64,000 bases of DNA from JAAYYY01 sp964579295 (GCA_964579295.1 CAZOGK010000014.1:16954-80953), one strand, 5' to 3'; shown: positions 32,616 through 41,143, counted from the first letter of the stretch. Notes: generated by a model not told the origin, from the sequence alone. A program made the numbers and translations.

Positions 32616-33359
32616 TTATGACTGCAGCGCCGCCAGCTGCCGGTACTTAAGCCACTCGTAGTAAGCCATATAGAGGCTGAGACGCAGCCCGTGCAGATGG
32701 TCCCGATAACCTTTCAGGGTCACGAAGCGCCACCAGAAGTGGCGCACTGCCTGGCTCCACGGCGTATAGAAGCGCGGACGCACGCCTTTTTCGCGCAACA
32801 TGCTGGCGTCGTACTGGGTGTAGCGGCGCTGTTTGTGGTGGAACTGAGCCGGGTTGCGATAGTTATGGTGTAGCAGCGGCTTCTGCAGGTAGCCTACCTC
32901 GCCCTCCACGAGGGCGATCTCGTGCACCGGCCGTTCGTAGCGCACCGCTCCGTGGCGAAAGAGGCGCAACTGATAGTCCGGGTACCAACCGGCGCCACGA
33001 GTCAGCCGCCCAAAGATATAGTTAAGCCGCGGCACGTACCAGCCCGCTTCGTCACGCGTCGCGATGACCTCGCGCACTTCCCGGCACAGCTCCGGGGTAG
33101 CCCGCTCGTCGGCATCGACAAAAAAGACCCAACCACCGCCGACGGTCTCCAGCGCTGCATTACGCTGCTGGGCATAGTTGGAGAAGGGCGACTGGTAGAC
33201 TTCAGCGCCGGCTTCGCGGGCCAACGCTACCGTTTCGTCCTGGCTATACGCATCAAAGACGACCACCCGGTCGCAGCAGCTCAGGCTGGCGACGCAATCC
33301 GCCACGTGCGCGGCTTCGTTCAGTGTGAGAATAATCGCCGTCAGCTCTGGACCCGCCAT
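32616..33359 (-). CDS. GT2-family glycosyltransferase (WaaE/LgtF-like)
   Basis: A 247-residue GT-A enzyme read from ATG 33359. LTAIILTLNEAAHVADCVAS opens the nucleotide-sugar domain, and VFFVDADERATPELC contains the metal-binding DxD. Later FGRLTRGAGWYPDYQLRLFR, RYERPVHEI and the LHHNYRNPAQFHHKQRRYTQ segment are typical of WaaE/LgtF-type glycosyltransferases. These transfer glucose or heptose in lipid-linked glycans. The frame is open to 33413, but the ATG at 33359 overlaps the stop of the upstream GT2 gene (TGATG), fixing the start and indicating coupling. Confidence 0.88.
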   Translation of the reverse strand: MAGPELTAIILTLNEAAHVADCVASLSCCDRVVVFDAYSQDETVALAREAGAEVYQSPFSNYAQQRNAALETVGGGWVFFVDADERATPELCREVREVIATRDEAGWYVPRLNYIFGRLTRGAGWYPDYQLRLFRHGAVRYERPVHEIALVEGEVGYLQKPLLHHNYRNPAQFHHKQRRYTQYDASMLREKGVRPRFYTPWSQAVRHFWWRFVTLKGYRDHLHGLRLSLYMAYYEWLKYRQLAALQS

Positions 33360-34309
33360 CAGCCAGTGACTACTTCTCCCGGCGCCGGGCTGACGGCCGT
33401 CTCCGGCTGCCACTGTGCGGCGGCCAGGAGATAGGCTTCTTGCAAGGCCGTGGTCGGCGCCGCCGCTGCCTTGCGCCGCAGGCCGGCGCTGGCCAGACGG
33501 CGCGCTACCTGCCAGCGCAGGCCGCTGCTATGCTTCTGGTAGAGGCGCGCCCGGCTCGTCCACAGGTTCACGACACTGCGCGCCGGCACTTGCTTGGTGC
33601 TTTCGCCGCCATAATGGACGATTTCCGCGCCGGGCACTGTGTAGATCGTCCAGCCGGCGTTGCGGATGCGCCAGCACCAGTCGATCTCTTCACAGTACAT
33701 GTGGAAGGACTCGTCGAAGCCGTCTGTCTTCTCGGCCACGTCACGGCGCACCATCATCGCCGCCCCCAGCGGATGGTCTACGGTGAACGGCGGCGCACTG
33801 GGACGGTAGAGGCGGCGCGGATAACGGCCGTTGAACCGGGTGTCATAGAGGCGTTGCGGCAGCGGCCACAGCTCAAACAGAAGCTGGGTGACACCGGGAA
33901 AATTAAAGGCGCTGTCTTGCAGCCGTCCATCACTATAGACGAGCCGCGGCCCCGCCACGCCAGCCTTGGGACAGGCCTCCAGGCAATCGACAAGCTGGCG
34001 CACAGCGCCTGGCCGTACCAGCGTATCCGGATTCAGCAAGAAGTAGAAGCGCGGCGCGGTCTGGGACGCGGCCGCCATGCCCTGGTTGTTGGCGGCCGCG
34101 AAGCCCACATTCTGCTGGTTGGTGATGACCTGCGTGTGGGGGAAGAGATTGTCCAGTAGCGCAAGCGTGCCGTCGGTCGAGCCGTTATCGACGATCCACA
34201 CGTCGCCCTTCAGGCCGGAATTGCGCAGGTCGGCGTACACAGAAGAGACACATTCCGCCAGATAGTCGCGCACATTCCAGCTAACTATGATTACGGCAAC
34301 GTCAAGCAT
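33359..34309 (-). CDS. GT2-family glycosyltransferase (rhamnosyltransferase/WbbL-like)
   Basis: A 316-residue GT-A protein. DVAVIIVSWNVRDYLAECVS, DVWIVDNGSTDGTLALLDNL, FAAANNQGM and YFLLNPDTLVRPGAVRQLVD (with NPD as the DxD-type motif) are followed by GAAMMVRRDVAEKTDGFDES and MYCEEIDWCWRIRNAGW. This is the WbbL/dTDP-rhamnosyl-type pattern, in which the ED motif (EEIDW) is catalytic. It would add a sugar to a lipid- or polymer-linked glycan at the inner membrane face. It overlaps the next GT2 gene by one base, so both act in one pathway. Confidence 0.88.
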   Translation of the reverse strand: MLDVAVIIVSWNVRDYLAECVSSVYADLRNSGLKGDVWIVDNGSTDGTLALLDNLFPHTQVITNQQNVGFAAANNQGMAAASQTAPRFYFLLNPDTLVRPGAVRQLVDCLEACPKAGVAGPRLVYSDGRLQDSAFNFPGVTQLLFELWPLPQRLYDTRFNGRYPRRLYRPSAPPFTVDHPLGAAMMVRRDVAEKTDGFDESFHMYCEEIDWCWRIRNAGWTIYTVPGAEIVHYGGESTKQVPARSVVNLWTSRARLYQKHSSGLRWQVARRLASAGLRRKAAAAPTTALQEAYLLAAAQWQPETAVSPAPGEVVTG

Positions 34310-34469
34310 GCAAAACCCTGGTACTCATTCACATCAAAAGCCACGCCGGACATCGGCATTCATCGCCAGTATAGGCAGCGAAAACGAGAAAGAGCTAAGG
34401 CGGGGATTAGCAGCCCCTAATAGGTTGAATCCATCTCGGGCCCGAAGCGGGCTGGTTGGACGCTTGCGC

Positions 34470-35816
34470 TCAGTTCCCGGCCGATTGCCGCGCGGGAATG
34501 GGCCGCTCGGGGCAGGGCTGCACCTCAACCCCCGCCGGGATCTCCACGCGAATCTGCTGCGTGTCTACCCGCTGGTTGACCTCTGCTATTTCTACATCTT
34601 CATGTATCAGCCCGGCCCAGACCGGCTGCGGGTTGCGCACGCCGAACCTATCCACAATGCGAATGCTGCCCTGCACCACGGCTCGCTGACCGGGCATCAG
34701 ATAATATTGGCCGTCAATCTCGGTCAGCGTCTCCGGCGTGCCCAGGCCCCAGCGGAACGGGTAATCTGACAGCGCATTTTCGTAGCCAATCCCCAGCCGC
34801 CAGGCGCCGGCTTCCGTGGGCCAACCCACTGTGTTGTAATTCCAATCAGAGTCATATTCCGCGCCCGACCAGGGCCCCACCGTGCGGATCGGTGCGTCGC
34901 CGTAATTCTCCACGGTCACGGTAAAGCTGAGCATGTCGCAGAGCGGGACAGACGTCTGGTTGTAATCGACGGTCCGGCCGGACACCGGTGAGATGATATT
35001 GGCGAACGGCACGCCGCCCAGCTCGATGGTCAGCTCCGCATCTACCTGATACTTCTGCCCCTCGCGATCGGCGGCATAGGCGACGACCGTATAGGTGCCA
35101 TCGGGCGGGGGCGCCACTTTTTCGTCTACCCCAGCGGCCCAATCATAGACGTGCCGGCCGCGCGCGCCAGCCGGGGCTTCGGTAGGACGCTCGGCAATCG
35201 GCAGCTCGGAACCGTCCGGCAGCCGTACGAAGACGCGCAGAACTTCCACATCTTTGGGCAGGAAAAAGTCCATCTGCACCCGGTCGTCGAGCCCATCCTG
35301 ATTCGGGGTGAAGGTCTGCCGGCTGAGGCTGAAATTGCGGATCTCCGGCAGCTCCGTGTCGGCTTCGGCAATCGTCAGCCGGCCCTGCACCGCCTCGGTT
35401 TCTCCCCGCTCGTCGGTCGCTTCAATCGTCCAGGTATAATCGCCGTTCTGCAGCAAGCGGGCCAGCACCTGCCCGCCAAACTCCTCACCCGGCCGCAGAT
35501 AGCCATCGACCACGCCGCTAAAATAGACGCTGTAGTCGCCGACGCCGCGCGGCTGCGTCTGCCGGAAGTAATAGCGCTCGCCGGCGGCGTCCTCAAAATA
35601 GATGGAGACCGTCGCATTGCGCGAGAGGGTGTAGCCGATGGCCGTGATGTCCTGAACGCCATCGGCATTGGGCGTGATCACGCTCTCGGCTACGGTGACA
35701 TCGCGGAGCAGGCTGTTATCGCCGCGGATCAGCCGCCAGCCCAGGGCCAGCGAGGCGCCAACGACGACGAGGGCGATCAGGGAAACGGTGAGTGTGAAAC
35801 GGCGTCTGTCGGCCAT
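34470..35816 (-). CDS. Secreted or membrane-anchored protein with FlgD-like Ig repeats
   Basis: A 448-residue protein starting at ATG 35816 with an N-terminal signal/anchor helix (FTLTVSLIALVVVGASLALG). Two tandem units begin with the calcium-binding-like motif of FlgD/gliding-motility C-terminal Ig domains: ITPNADGVQDITAIGYTLS and FTPNQDGLDDRVQMDFFLP, each followed by beta strands and a DGTYT or GDYTW turn. A third beta-rich region (about 290-448, with DSDWNYNTVGWPTEAGAWRL) is less recognisable. It is extracytoplasmic and probably a surface-structure or adhesion protein. It sits on the same strand as the two GT2 genes, with 160 bases between. Confidence 0.72.
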   Translation of the reverse strand: MADRRRFTLTVSLIALVVVGASLALGWRLIRGDNSLLRDVTVAESVITPNADGVQDITAIGYTLSRNATVSIYFEDAAGERYYFRQTQPRGVGDYSVYFSGVVDGYLRPGEEFGGQVLARLLQNGDYTWTIEATDERGETEAVQGRLTIAEADTELPEIRNFSLSRQTFTPNQDGLDDRVQMDFFLPKDVEVLRVFVRLPDGSELPIAERPTEAPAGARGRHVYDWAAGVDEKVAPPPDGTYTVVAYAADREGQKYQVDAELTIELGGVPFANIISPVSGRTVDYNQTSVPLCDMLSFTVTVENYGDAPIRTVGPWSGAEYDSDWNYNTVGWPTEAGAWRLGIGYENALSDYPFRWGLGTPETLTEIDGQYYLMPGQRAVVQGSIRIVDRFGVRNPQPVWAGLIHEDVEIAEVNQRVDTQQIRVEIPAGVEVQPCPERPIPARQSAGN

Positions 35817-35906
35817 GCGCAGAGTGTACCAGACTGCCGCGCGCGGATCGAAAAGGGCCCAGTCTGCTACGTCGCCTCTCATGTAGACAGCCGGGATAAC
35901 GGCCGG

Positions 35907-35935
35907 TTGCGGTCGCCAATAGGCAATGCTAGAAT
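35907..35935 (+). promoter_or_regulatory. Extended -10 promoter of the psd-pssA-acyltransferase operon
   Basis: TTGCGG (35907-35912), 17 bases, then TGCTAGAAT, giving an extended -10 (TG plus TAGAAT, 35930-35935). The transcript would start near 35942, about 20 bases before the psd ATG, which has a GAGAGGGA ribosome-binding site. Confidence 0.55.
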
Positions 35936-35962
35936 TCCGCTTCGCAACAGACGAGAGGGAAG

Positions 35963-36661
35963 ATGGACAGGAATAATGGCGATAGCATCTGGCCCTTTGC
36001 CCGCGGGGGCGGGCCGACGATTGCCCTGGTAACGGCGCTCTGGGCTGCGCTGCTGCTCCTGTGGCGCCGCAGCCGCGGCTGGGGTGCGGGAGCGCTCTTT
36101 TCTGCCTTTACAGCCATCTGGCTGCTCGTCCTCTATTTCTTTCGTGACCCGAACCGGCCGCTTTGGAGCCAGCCCGGCCTGGTGCTGTCCGCGGCCGACG
36201 GCAAGATAGTGGCCGTGGTCAAAGAGAGAGAGCAACTCTATCTCCACCGCGAGGTGACGCGCATCAGCACCTTCCTGGATATTACCGACGTGCACGTGCA
36301 GCGAATCCCCATAAATGGCGTCGTCGGCCGCATCATCGCACGGCCCGGTAAATATCTGCAGGCGTTCCGCCCTGAGGCGTCCACCGAGAACGAGTCGATT
36401 GCCATGGAAATCGAGACGCCCTATGGCCTGATCCTGGTAAAGCAAATAGCCGGCATCATGGCCCGCCGCTGCGTCAACTACGCGATACCCGGCCAGGAGG
36501 TAACGACCGGCGAACGCTTTGGCCTGATCCGCTTCGGCTCGCGCGTGGATCTCTTTCTTCCCCCCGATGCCGACGTGCTGGTAAGCATCGGCGACCGCGT
36601 GCGCGGCGGCCTCACGCCGGTGGCGCGTCTCTCCGGGCCGGCGGGCGCAGCCGATGCTTGA
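35963..36661 (+). CDS. psd: Phosphatidylserine (archaetidylserine-type) decarboxylase proenzyme
   Basis: A 232-residue short-form PSD. Two membrane helices lie at the N terminus (about 18-34 and 44-60, ending FFRDPNR, a typical FFRDPxR). The core carries SAADGKIV, DVHVQRIPINGVVG, ETPYGLILVKQIAGIMARR, and the self-cleavage site G192-S193 in RFGSRVDLFLP. Cleavage makes the pyruvoyl cofactor on the new alpha chain. It decarboxylates phosphatidylserine to phosphatidylethanolamine. It overlaps pssA by eight bases, so the two successive enzymes are made together. Confidence 0.93.
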   Translation: MDRNNGDSIWPFARGGGPTIALVTALWAALLLLWRRSRGWGAGALFSAFTAIWLLVLYFFRDPNRPLWSQPGLVLSAADGKIVAVVKEREQLYLHREVTRISTFLDITDVHVQRIPINGVVGRIIARPGKYLQAFRPEASTENESIAMEIETPYGLILVKQIAGIMARRCVNYAIPGQEVTTGERFGLIRFGSRVDLFLPPDADVLVSIGDRVRGGLTPVARLSGPAGAADA

Positions 36662-37385
36662 GCGCATCCGGGGCAGCCGGGCCCGCTACGCCGTTCCCAA
36701 CAGCATCACCTTTCTCTCGCTTGCCGCCGGCGTGGCCGCTATTCTCTCGGCCGCCGCGGGCGCTATGCCCGCAGCCGGCGCGCTCGTCCTCATCAGCTAT
36801 GTGCTCGATCTGTTTGACGGCGAGCTGGCGCGACGGCTCTCTGCCGGCTCTGAGTTCGGCGTGCAGCTCGATTCGCTGGTAGACATGGTCAGCCTGGGCA
36901 CCGCGCCGGCCGTGATGGCCTTCGTGCACCTACGCGACAGCCTGGACGGCGCACTCGCGCCGCTGCTCTGGTTTCTCGTCGTGCTCTACACCGTGGCTGG
37001 CGCCTTTCGCCTGGCGCGTTTTAACTTGCTGCCTACCAAATCTGGCCAGATCGATTCACTCGGACTGACCATTTCCACCAGCGGCGCGACCCTGACGCTG
37101 GCCATCGTCTCAGACATTGCCACGCGGGGCGAGATTGCGCCGGCGTGGGCCTTTCTGTTATTCATCCCCTTCCTCGCCATCCTTATGGCAAGCCGTATTC
37201 CCTTTCCCTCTATTGTCTGGCTCTTTTCCTACCGCCCGGCCAACATCTTCTACCTGCTCTATTTTACCCTGGCGCTCTTTGTCTTCCGCCTGCCGGTGGT
37301 CGCCGTCTGGTTCCTCTTTAACCTCGGCTTTATTGGCGTGGCGCTGGTCAGAGCGCTGCTGCGACGCGACCATGACCCAGCCTGA
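36654..37385 (+). CDS. pssA: CDP-diacylglycerol--serine O-phosphatidyltransferase
   Basis: A 243-residue polytopic protein of the CDP-alcohol phosphotransferase class. The motif D52-x2-D55-G56-x2-A59-R60-x8-G69-x3-D73-x3-D77 is complete in DLFDGELARRLSAGSEFGVQ and the DSLVD that follows. About seven membrane helices are visible. It makes phosphatidylserine from CDP-diacylglycerol and serine, which Psd then decarboxylates. The PssA (not PgsA) call rests on VPNSITFLSLAAG and the psd neighbour. Its start overlaps psd, and its stop overlaps the acyltransferase start. Confidence 0.9.
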   Translation: MLERIRGSRARYAVPNSITFLSLAAGVAAILSAAAGAMPAAGALVLISYVLDLFDGELARRLSAGSEFGVQLDSLVDMVSLGTAPAVMAFVHLRDSLDGALAPLLWFLVVLYTVAGAFRLARFNLLPTKSGQIDSLGLTISTSGATLTLAIVSDIATRGEIAPAWAFLLFIPFLAILMASRIPFPSIVWLFSYRPANIFYLLYFTLALFVFRLPVVAVWFLFNLGFIGVALVRALLRRDHDPA

Positions 37386-38073
37386 AAGCCGCACAGAGCG
37401 GCTGGGCCGTTCCTGGCGGCGGCTGCTGGGCCACGGTCTGTTTGCCTATTCGCGCCTGGCGATGCTCACCAGCCGCTATCGGGTTGAAGGCTGGGAGAAT
37501 TACCGCGCCGCCAGGGACACGGGCCGCCCTCTGCTCTGGAGCCTCTGGCATGGGCAGATGATGGCCTTTGTCGTCTTCGGCGATCGTTTCCTGGAGCGCG
37601 ACAACTTCGTCGCCATCGTCGTCGGCGATAGCCGCGGCGATACGCTTGGCGCCTATGGCTCCCACTTTGGCTCCAAGCCCTATCTGGTCGATATGAGCGG
37701 CAATCCCGTCGCCGCCGGTCGCGCCGTGCTGCGTATCGTCGAAGGGCTGCAGGGCGGGCGTATGTCGGTCATCGCGCCCGATGGGCCGGATGGACCCGCT
37801 TACCAGCCCAAGCCGGGTGTGACCTTCCTCGCCCGCAAGGCGGAAGCGGCCATACTGCCCGTTGGCGCCTGGTCACGGCAGGCCATCAAGCTGGCTCGCT
37901 GGGACCATTACCAGGTGCCCGTGCCACTGGGCCGTCTGCACGTGACCATCGGCGCGCCCATCTTTGCCGCGCGCAAGAGCGACGACCGGGAGCTGACGGA
38001 GGCCGTTAGCGCGGCGCTGCACAAAGCACGCACGCGCGCCCAGGTGATGGCCGGGGTGCAGCCCTGGCGCTAG
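37372..38073 (+). CDS. DUF374-family lysophospholipid acyltransferase-like protein
   Basis: A 233-residue protein read from ATG 37372, overlapping the end of pssA by 14 bases. SLWHGQMMAFVVFGDR and VIAPDGPDGPAYQPKPGVTF are the DUF374 counterparts of the acyltransferase motifs (H near the start; DGP-GP as the block-II equivalent). The family is related to 1-acyl-glycerol-phosphate acyltransferases and KDO2-lipid acyltransferases. Position after psd and pssA supports a phospholipid remodelling job. The longer open frame upstream lies inside pssA in another phase and is not used. It is convergent with the HypE/AIR-synthase-like gene. Confidence 0.82.
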   Translation: MTQPESRTERLGRSWRRLLGHGLFAYSRLAMLTSRYRVEGWENYRAARDTGRPLLWSLWHGQMMAFVVFGDRFLERDNFVAIVVGDSRGDTLGAYGSHFGSKPYLVDMSGNPVAAGRAVLRIVEGLQGGRMSVIAPDGPDGPAYQPKPGVTFLARKAEAAILPVGAWSRQAIKLARWDHYQVPVPLGRLHVTIGAPIFAARKSDDRELTEAVSAALHKARTRAQVMAGVQPWR

Positions 38074-38111
38074 CCGGCGCTATCGGCGATGTGCCTTCCC
38101 TAGCAGAGCGG

Positions 38112-39143
38112 TCAAACGTGGCCTGCTGACCCTTCCTCCAGGAGCCGGGCTATCTCATCACGGGCCGGGCGGGGTAAGAGGGCGCGGCGCTCGCCGATCT
38201 GCTGCCACACGGCCACATCGCCCTCGACCACCACACCAATGTCGGCGCAGGCAATGCCGGCCTCGGCCAGAGCAGCAGCGACGGCCTGCGCGCCCGCGCC
38301 CGGCCCCACGGCGAGCAGCAGCGCGCCCGAGGCAATGGTCGCCAATGGATCGAGGCCGAGCGCCCGGCACAGGCGCGCGCCAAGCGGCAGTAGAGGAATG
38401 GCGTCCGGCTCGATCAGCAGCGCTCGCCCGCTGGCCTCGGCCAGCTCCCAGAGCGCCGTAGCCAGCCCGCCTTCTGTCGGATCGTGCATGGCGTGCACGG
38501 GGCCGGCCGCCTGCGCCGCCTGGGCGTCGCGCAGGACACTAATACCCGGCTCGTAGAGGTAGCGAGCCGCTTCGTCCAGCTCCGCCGCCGTGAATTGCCC
38601 CAGCAGCGCCTGGCGAAAGTCGCGGGCCAGGATCGACGCGCCTTCCAGGGGCACGCCTTTTGTCAGCAGCAACCTATCGCCTGGCTGCGCGCCGGCCGGC
38701 GTTACCAGCCGGTCCGCAGGCACCTCGCCCAGCATAGCGCCAAAGGCCAGCGGGCGGTCTAACCCGTAGGTGACCTCCGTATGGCCGCCGACGACCGCGA
38801 CACCCAGCTCGCGGCAGGCCGCGTAGATCTGCTCCATGAGCTCGGTAACCGACGCCGGCGTCGCGCTCCCTTCCGGCAGGAGTAGCGTCACCAGCAGCCA
38901 GCGCGGGATAGCGCCCACGGTAGCCAGGTCGTTCGCGTTTACCTGCACCAGATACCAGCCCATATCCTCGCCGGCAAAGGTGATGGGGTCAGACTTGAGC
39001 GCCAGCAGCCTGTCGCCCAGGCGCACGACGGCGCAGTCTACTCCCGGCGCCGGGCCGAGTATGACCTCATCGCCGCCGGGCGCCCGTTCCAGTAGCTGAG
39101 CGAGCAGAGGCGGCGGTAGCTTACCAACGGGGAGACTGGTCAC
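38112..39143 (-). CDS. AIR synthase/HypE-like ATP-binding protein
   Basis: A 343-residue protein of the PurM/HypE/ThiL/SelD superfamily. LGPAPGVDCAVVRLGDRLLA and LKSDPITFAGEDMGWYLVQV, then NANDLATVGAIPRWLLVTLL, GGHTEVTYGLDRPL and MHDPTEGGLATALWELAEAS give the N-terminal ATP-binding and C-terminal domains. HypE closes with a Pro-Arg-Ile-Cys tail that accepts carbamoyl; this protein ends in SAGHV, so it cannot do that step. No hyp genes or hydrogenase are nearby. It probably phosphorylates another substrate. The start ATG lies 24 bases after the lgt stop, and a shared transcript with lgt is likely. Confidence 0.78.
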   Translation of the reverse strand: MTSLPVGKLPPPLLAQLLERAPGGDEVILGPAPGVDCAVVRLGDRLLALKSDPITFAGEDMGWYLVQVNANDLATVGAIPRWLLVTLLLPEGSATPASVTELMEQIYAACRELGVAVVGGHTEVTYGLDRPLAFGAMLGEVPADRLVTPAGAQPGDRLLLTKGVPLEGASILARDFRQALLGQFTAAELDEAARYLYEPGISVLRDAQAAQAAGPVHAMHDPTEGGLATALWELAEASGRALLIEPDAIPLLPLGARLCRALGLDPLATIASGALLLAVGPGAGAQAVAAALAEAGIACADIGVVVEGDVAVWQQIGERRALLPRPARDEIARLLEEGSAGHV

Positions 39144-39167
39144 GGTGGCTGCTTCTTTGCCGGCCTG

Positions 39168-40331
39168 TCAGCCTGCCCTCTTCCGGCGCAGTATCATCCA
39201 GCCGGCCATGACAACAGCCACGAGCAAGGAGACGAGCGTGGCAACCGGCAGGGCGCCGACGCTGGCGCTGTCGAGACGCACGGTTTCGAGCAGCACCCGG
39301 CCCACCGCATAGAGGATGAGGTAGAGGGCCATCAGGTCGCCGGGAAAGAGCCGGGACCAGTAACGGCGGGCCAGAACATAGAGCACGAGAAAGATACCCA
39401 GGTTCCACAACGATTCATAGAGGAAAGCGGGATGGAAGCGGCTGAACGACTCGTAGCCCGGCAACCGGTATGGGGGATCAATCGTGACGGCCCAGGGGAC
39501 CTCGGTCGGCCGCCCATAGAGTTCCTGGTTGACGAAGTTGCCCCAACGCCCGATGAACTGGCCCAGGCTGACGCCCACCACAGCGAGGTCGGCCCAGCGC
39601 AGCGCCGAGATGCGCTGGCGCAGGGTGTAGAGAGCGAGGCCCAGGGCGCCGCCGGCAATACCGCCGTAGATGCCCAGGCCGCCGCGGCGCACGTTAATCA
39701 GTTGTAGCGGGTTCTGAAAATAGTCGGCCGGCGTAATGCCCATGCTCGGTGACGGCGTCAGCACGTGGTAGAGACGCGCGCCGATCAGAGCCAGAATGAG
39801 GCACCAGAAGAGGCCCGCCCACACGTGGTTGGGCGACCACTGGAACCAGGGCGGTTTTTCCACCCACTCCGCCTGAATCCCGTCGTGCGCGAGCAAAGCC
39901 TGGGCGACCTGCTCGCGCTCCGCGGCGTTAAGGCCAAGCCGCTCCGGCTCCACCCCCCACCAGAAGAGCAGCTCGCCCACCTTTTGTCCGGCGCTGGCGG
40001 CAACTTTCGCCTCCAGCGTTTCAGGCAACACAAGCGAGGAGAGCGGCTGCTGGCGAATGCGCGCCGGGGCCGTGGTCTGCCAGCTCGCCACCGCCCGTAC
40101 GTAGGCCAGCCGCGTCACCACATAAGCGCCCAGCGCAATGCCGGCCGTGATGATGATGCCGTACCAGTAGATCTGCAAGTTGAGCGCGGCGATGGAGAAG
40201 GCGGCGCGATCCGGTGTAAAGCCGGTCTGCAGATGGTACGCGTAGAGGGCAAGGGCGCCCAGGGCAAAGGCGATGATGAACACCCAGTGAGGCTCTAATT
40301 TACGGCGGGAGGAGGTAGGCAGGTCAGACAT
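39168..40331 (-). CDS. lgt: Prolipoprotein diacylglyceryl transferase with large cytosolic-loop insertion
   Basis: A 387-residue Lgt read from ATG 40331. The signature GRWGNFVNQE is at 261-270 inside GQFIGRWGNFVNQELYGRP, and FHPAFLYESLWN plus the YAVGRVLLETVR helix follow. This enzyme moves diacylglycerol onto the lipobox Cys of prelipoproteins. Between the second helix and the rest lies an insert of about 80 residues (about 85-165, TLEAKVAASAGQKVGELLFW and onward) not found in E. coli Lgt. The open frame runs on to 41021 but overlaps the adjacent phosphotransferase gene, so the short start is used. A GGCGGGAGGAGG-rich stretch lies just inside the start. Confidence 0.92.
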   Translation of the reverse strand: MSDLPTSSRRKLEPHWVFIIAFALGALALYAYHLQTGFTPDRAAFSIAALNLQIYWYGIIITAGIALGAYVVTRLAYVRAVASWQTTAPARIRQQPLSSLVLPETLEAKVAASAGQKVGELLFWWGVEPERLGLNAAEREQVAQALLAHDGIQAEWVEKPPWFQWSPNHVWAGLFWCLILALIGARLYHVLTPSPSMGITPADYFQNPLQLINVRRGGLGIYGGIAGGALGLALYTLRQRISALRWADLAVVGVSLGQFIGRWGNFVNQELYGRPTEVPWAVTIDPPYRLPGYESFSRFHPAFLYESLWNLGIFLVLYVLARRYWSRLFPGDLMALYLILYAVGRVLLETVRLDSASVGALPVATLVSLLVAVVMAGWMILRRKRAG

Positions 40332-40342
40332 CGGCCAACGAC

Positions 40343-40966
40343 TCAGGAAGCGCGCGCCTGCTGCCAGACGTGGAATATCCGCTGGGCGACAGTGACGTAG
40401 GTAAAGATAGCAATGGTAATGAGCGCGGCCGCCGGCAGGTTGAGCAGCAGCGCCAGCGTCAGCACAACATAGCGCTCGACGCGGCTCAGAATGCCAACCT
40501 TCGCCCGGTAGGTCAGCGCCTCGGCGCGGGCCCGCGTATAGCTGACCATCAGCGAGCCGCTGACGGCAATGTAGGCCGTCGCCAGCATCCAGGCGTCCTC
40601 TTGCGCGACATAGTAGAGGATGAAGCCACCAAAGAGAATGATCTCCGCGATGCGGTCCAGGGATGAATCGAGAAAGGCGCCGAAGTTGCCCTGGCTGAGG
40701 CCGCGCTTGCGGGCCAGCGCGCCGTCCAGCGCGTCGAGCGGAGCAATGAGGATAAGGCCCACGGCCGCCCAGCGCATCTCGCCCTGGGCGACCAGCCAGG
40801 CGAGGAAAAAATGGGCCAGCATGCCGGTAACGGTCAGCAGGTCGGGCGACACCTTCAGCCGGGCCAACAGCGTCACGATCGGGTCCACAATGAAATGCGT
40901 GCGCCGCCGCAGCAGGTCCGTGAGCGTCTGGTCGTCTCGTGAGGTCGTCTGTGAAGAGGGTTCCAT
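40343..40966 (-). CDS. CDP-alcohol phosphatidyltransferase (inositol-phosphate/archaetidyl type)
   Basis: A 207-residue polytopic protein with the CDP-alcohol phosphotransferase motif D78-x2-D81-G82-x2-A85-R86-x9-G96-x3-D100-x3-D104 (DALDGALARKRGLSQGNFGA then FLDSSLDR). The inserted lysine and the FLDSSLDR end resemble archaetidylinositol-phosphate and phosphatidylinositol-phosphate synthases more than PgsA or PssA. N-terminal basic residues and about six helices agree. It uses CDP-diacylglycerol and a polyol or polyol phosphate at the membrane. It precedes lgt on the same strand with an 11-base gap. Confidence 0.85.
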   Translation of the reverse strand: MEPSSQTTSRDDQTLTDLLRRRTHFIVDPIVTLLARLKVSPDLLTVTGMLAHFFLAWLVAQGEMRWAAVGLILIAPLDALDGALARKRGLSQGNFGAFLDSSLDRIAEIILFGGFILYYVAQEDAWMLATAYIAVSGSLMVSYTRARAEALTYRAKVGILSRVERYVVLTLALLLNLPAAALITIAIFTYVTVAQRIFHVWQQARAS

Positions 40967-41070
40967 TTCTTCTGGCCTTCGCTATTGCCCGGGCCGGACG
41001 ATAGCGCGGGTTCGGTTTCAAGCCGGATGACTGTGAAGCAGCCCAGGGACGCTGCCTACGGAAGTTCGGC

Positions 41071-41076
41071 TATAAT
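41071..41076 (+). promoter_or_regulatory. Possible -10 box of the AIM24-like gene
   Basis: A perfect TATAAT stands 67 bases before the ATG at 41144. No acceptable -35 box or TGn extension was found, so this is a weak call. Confidence 0.3.
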
Positions 41077-41143
41077 GACGATGACGATTGTGTCACTCGT
41101 TCTTACATCGTGGCGGCCACACAGTCAAAGGAGATTATATCCG

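Noticed and set aside
37117..37371. Upstream extension of the acyltransferase reading frame
   Set aside because: It lies within pssA in another phase and has no protein-like composition; ATG 37372 fits the family start.
38112..39143. Calling the AIR-synthase-like gene hypE or thiL
   Set aside because: The HypE Cys tail is absent and thiamine-kinase-specific context is missing, so no symbol was given.
40332..41021. Upstream extension of the lgt reading frame
   Set aside because: It overlaps the real CDP-alcohol phosphotransferase gene in another phase, and the Lgt family begins near the ATG at 40331.
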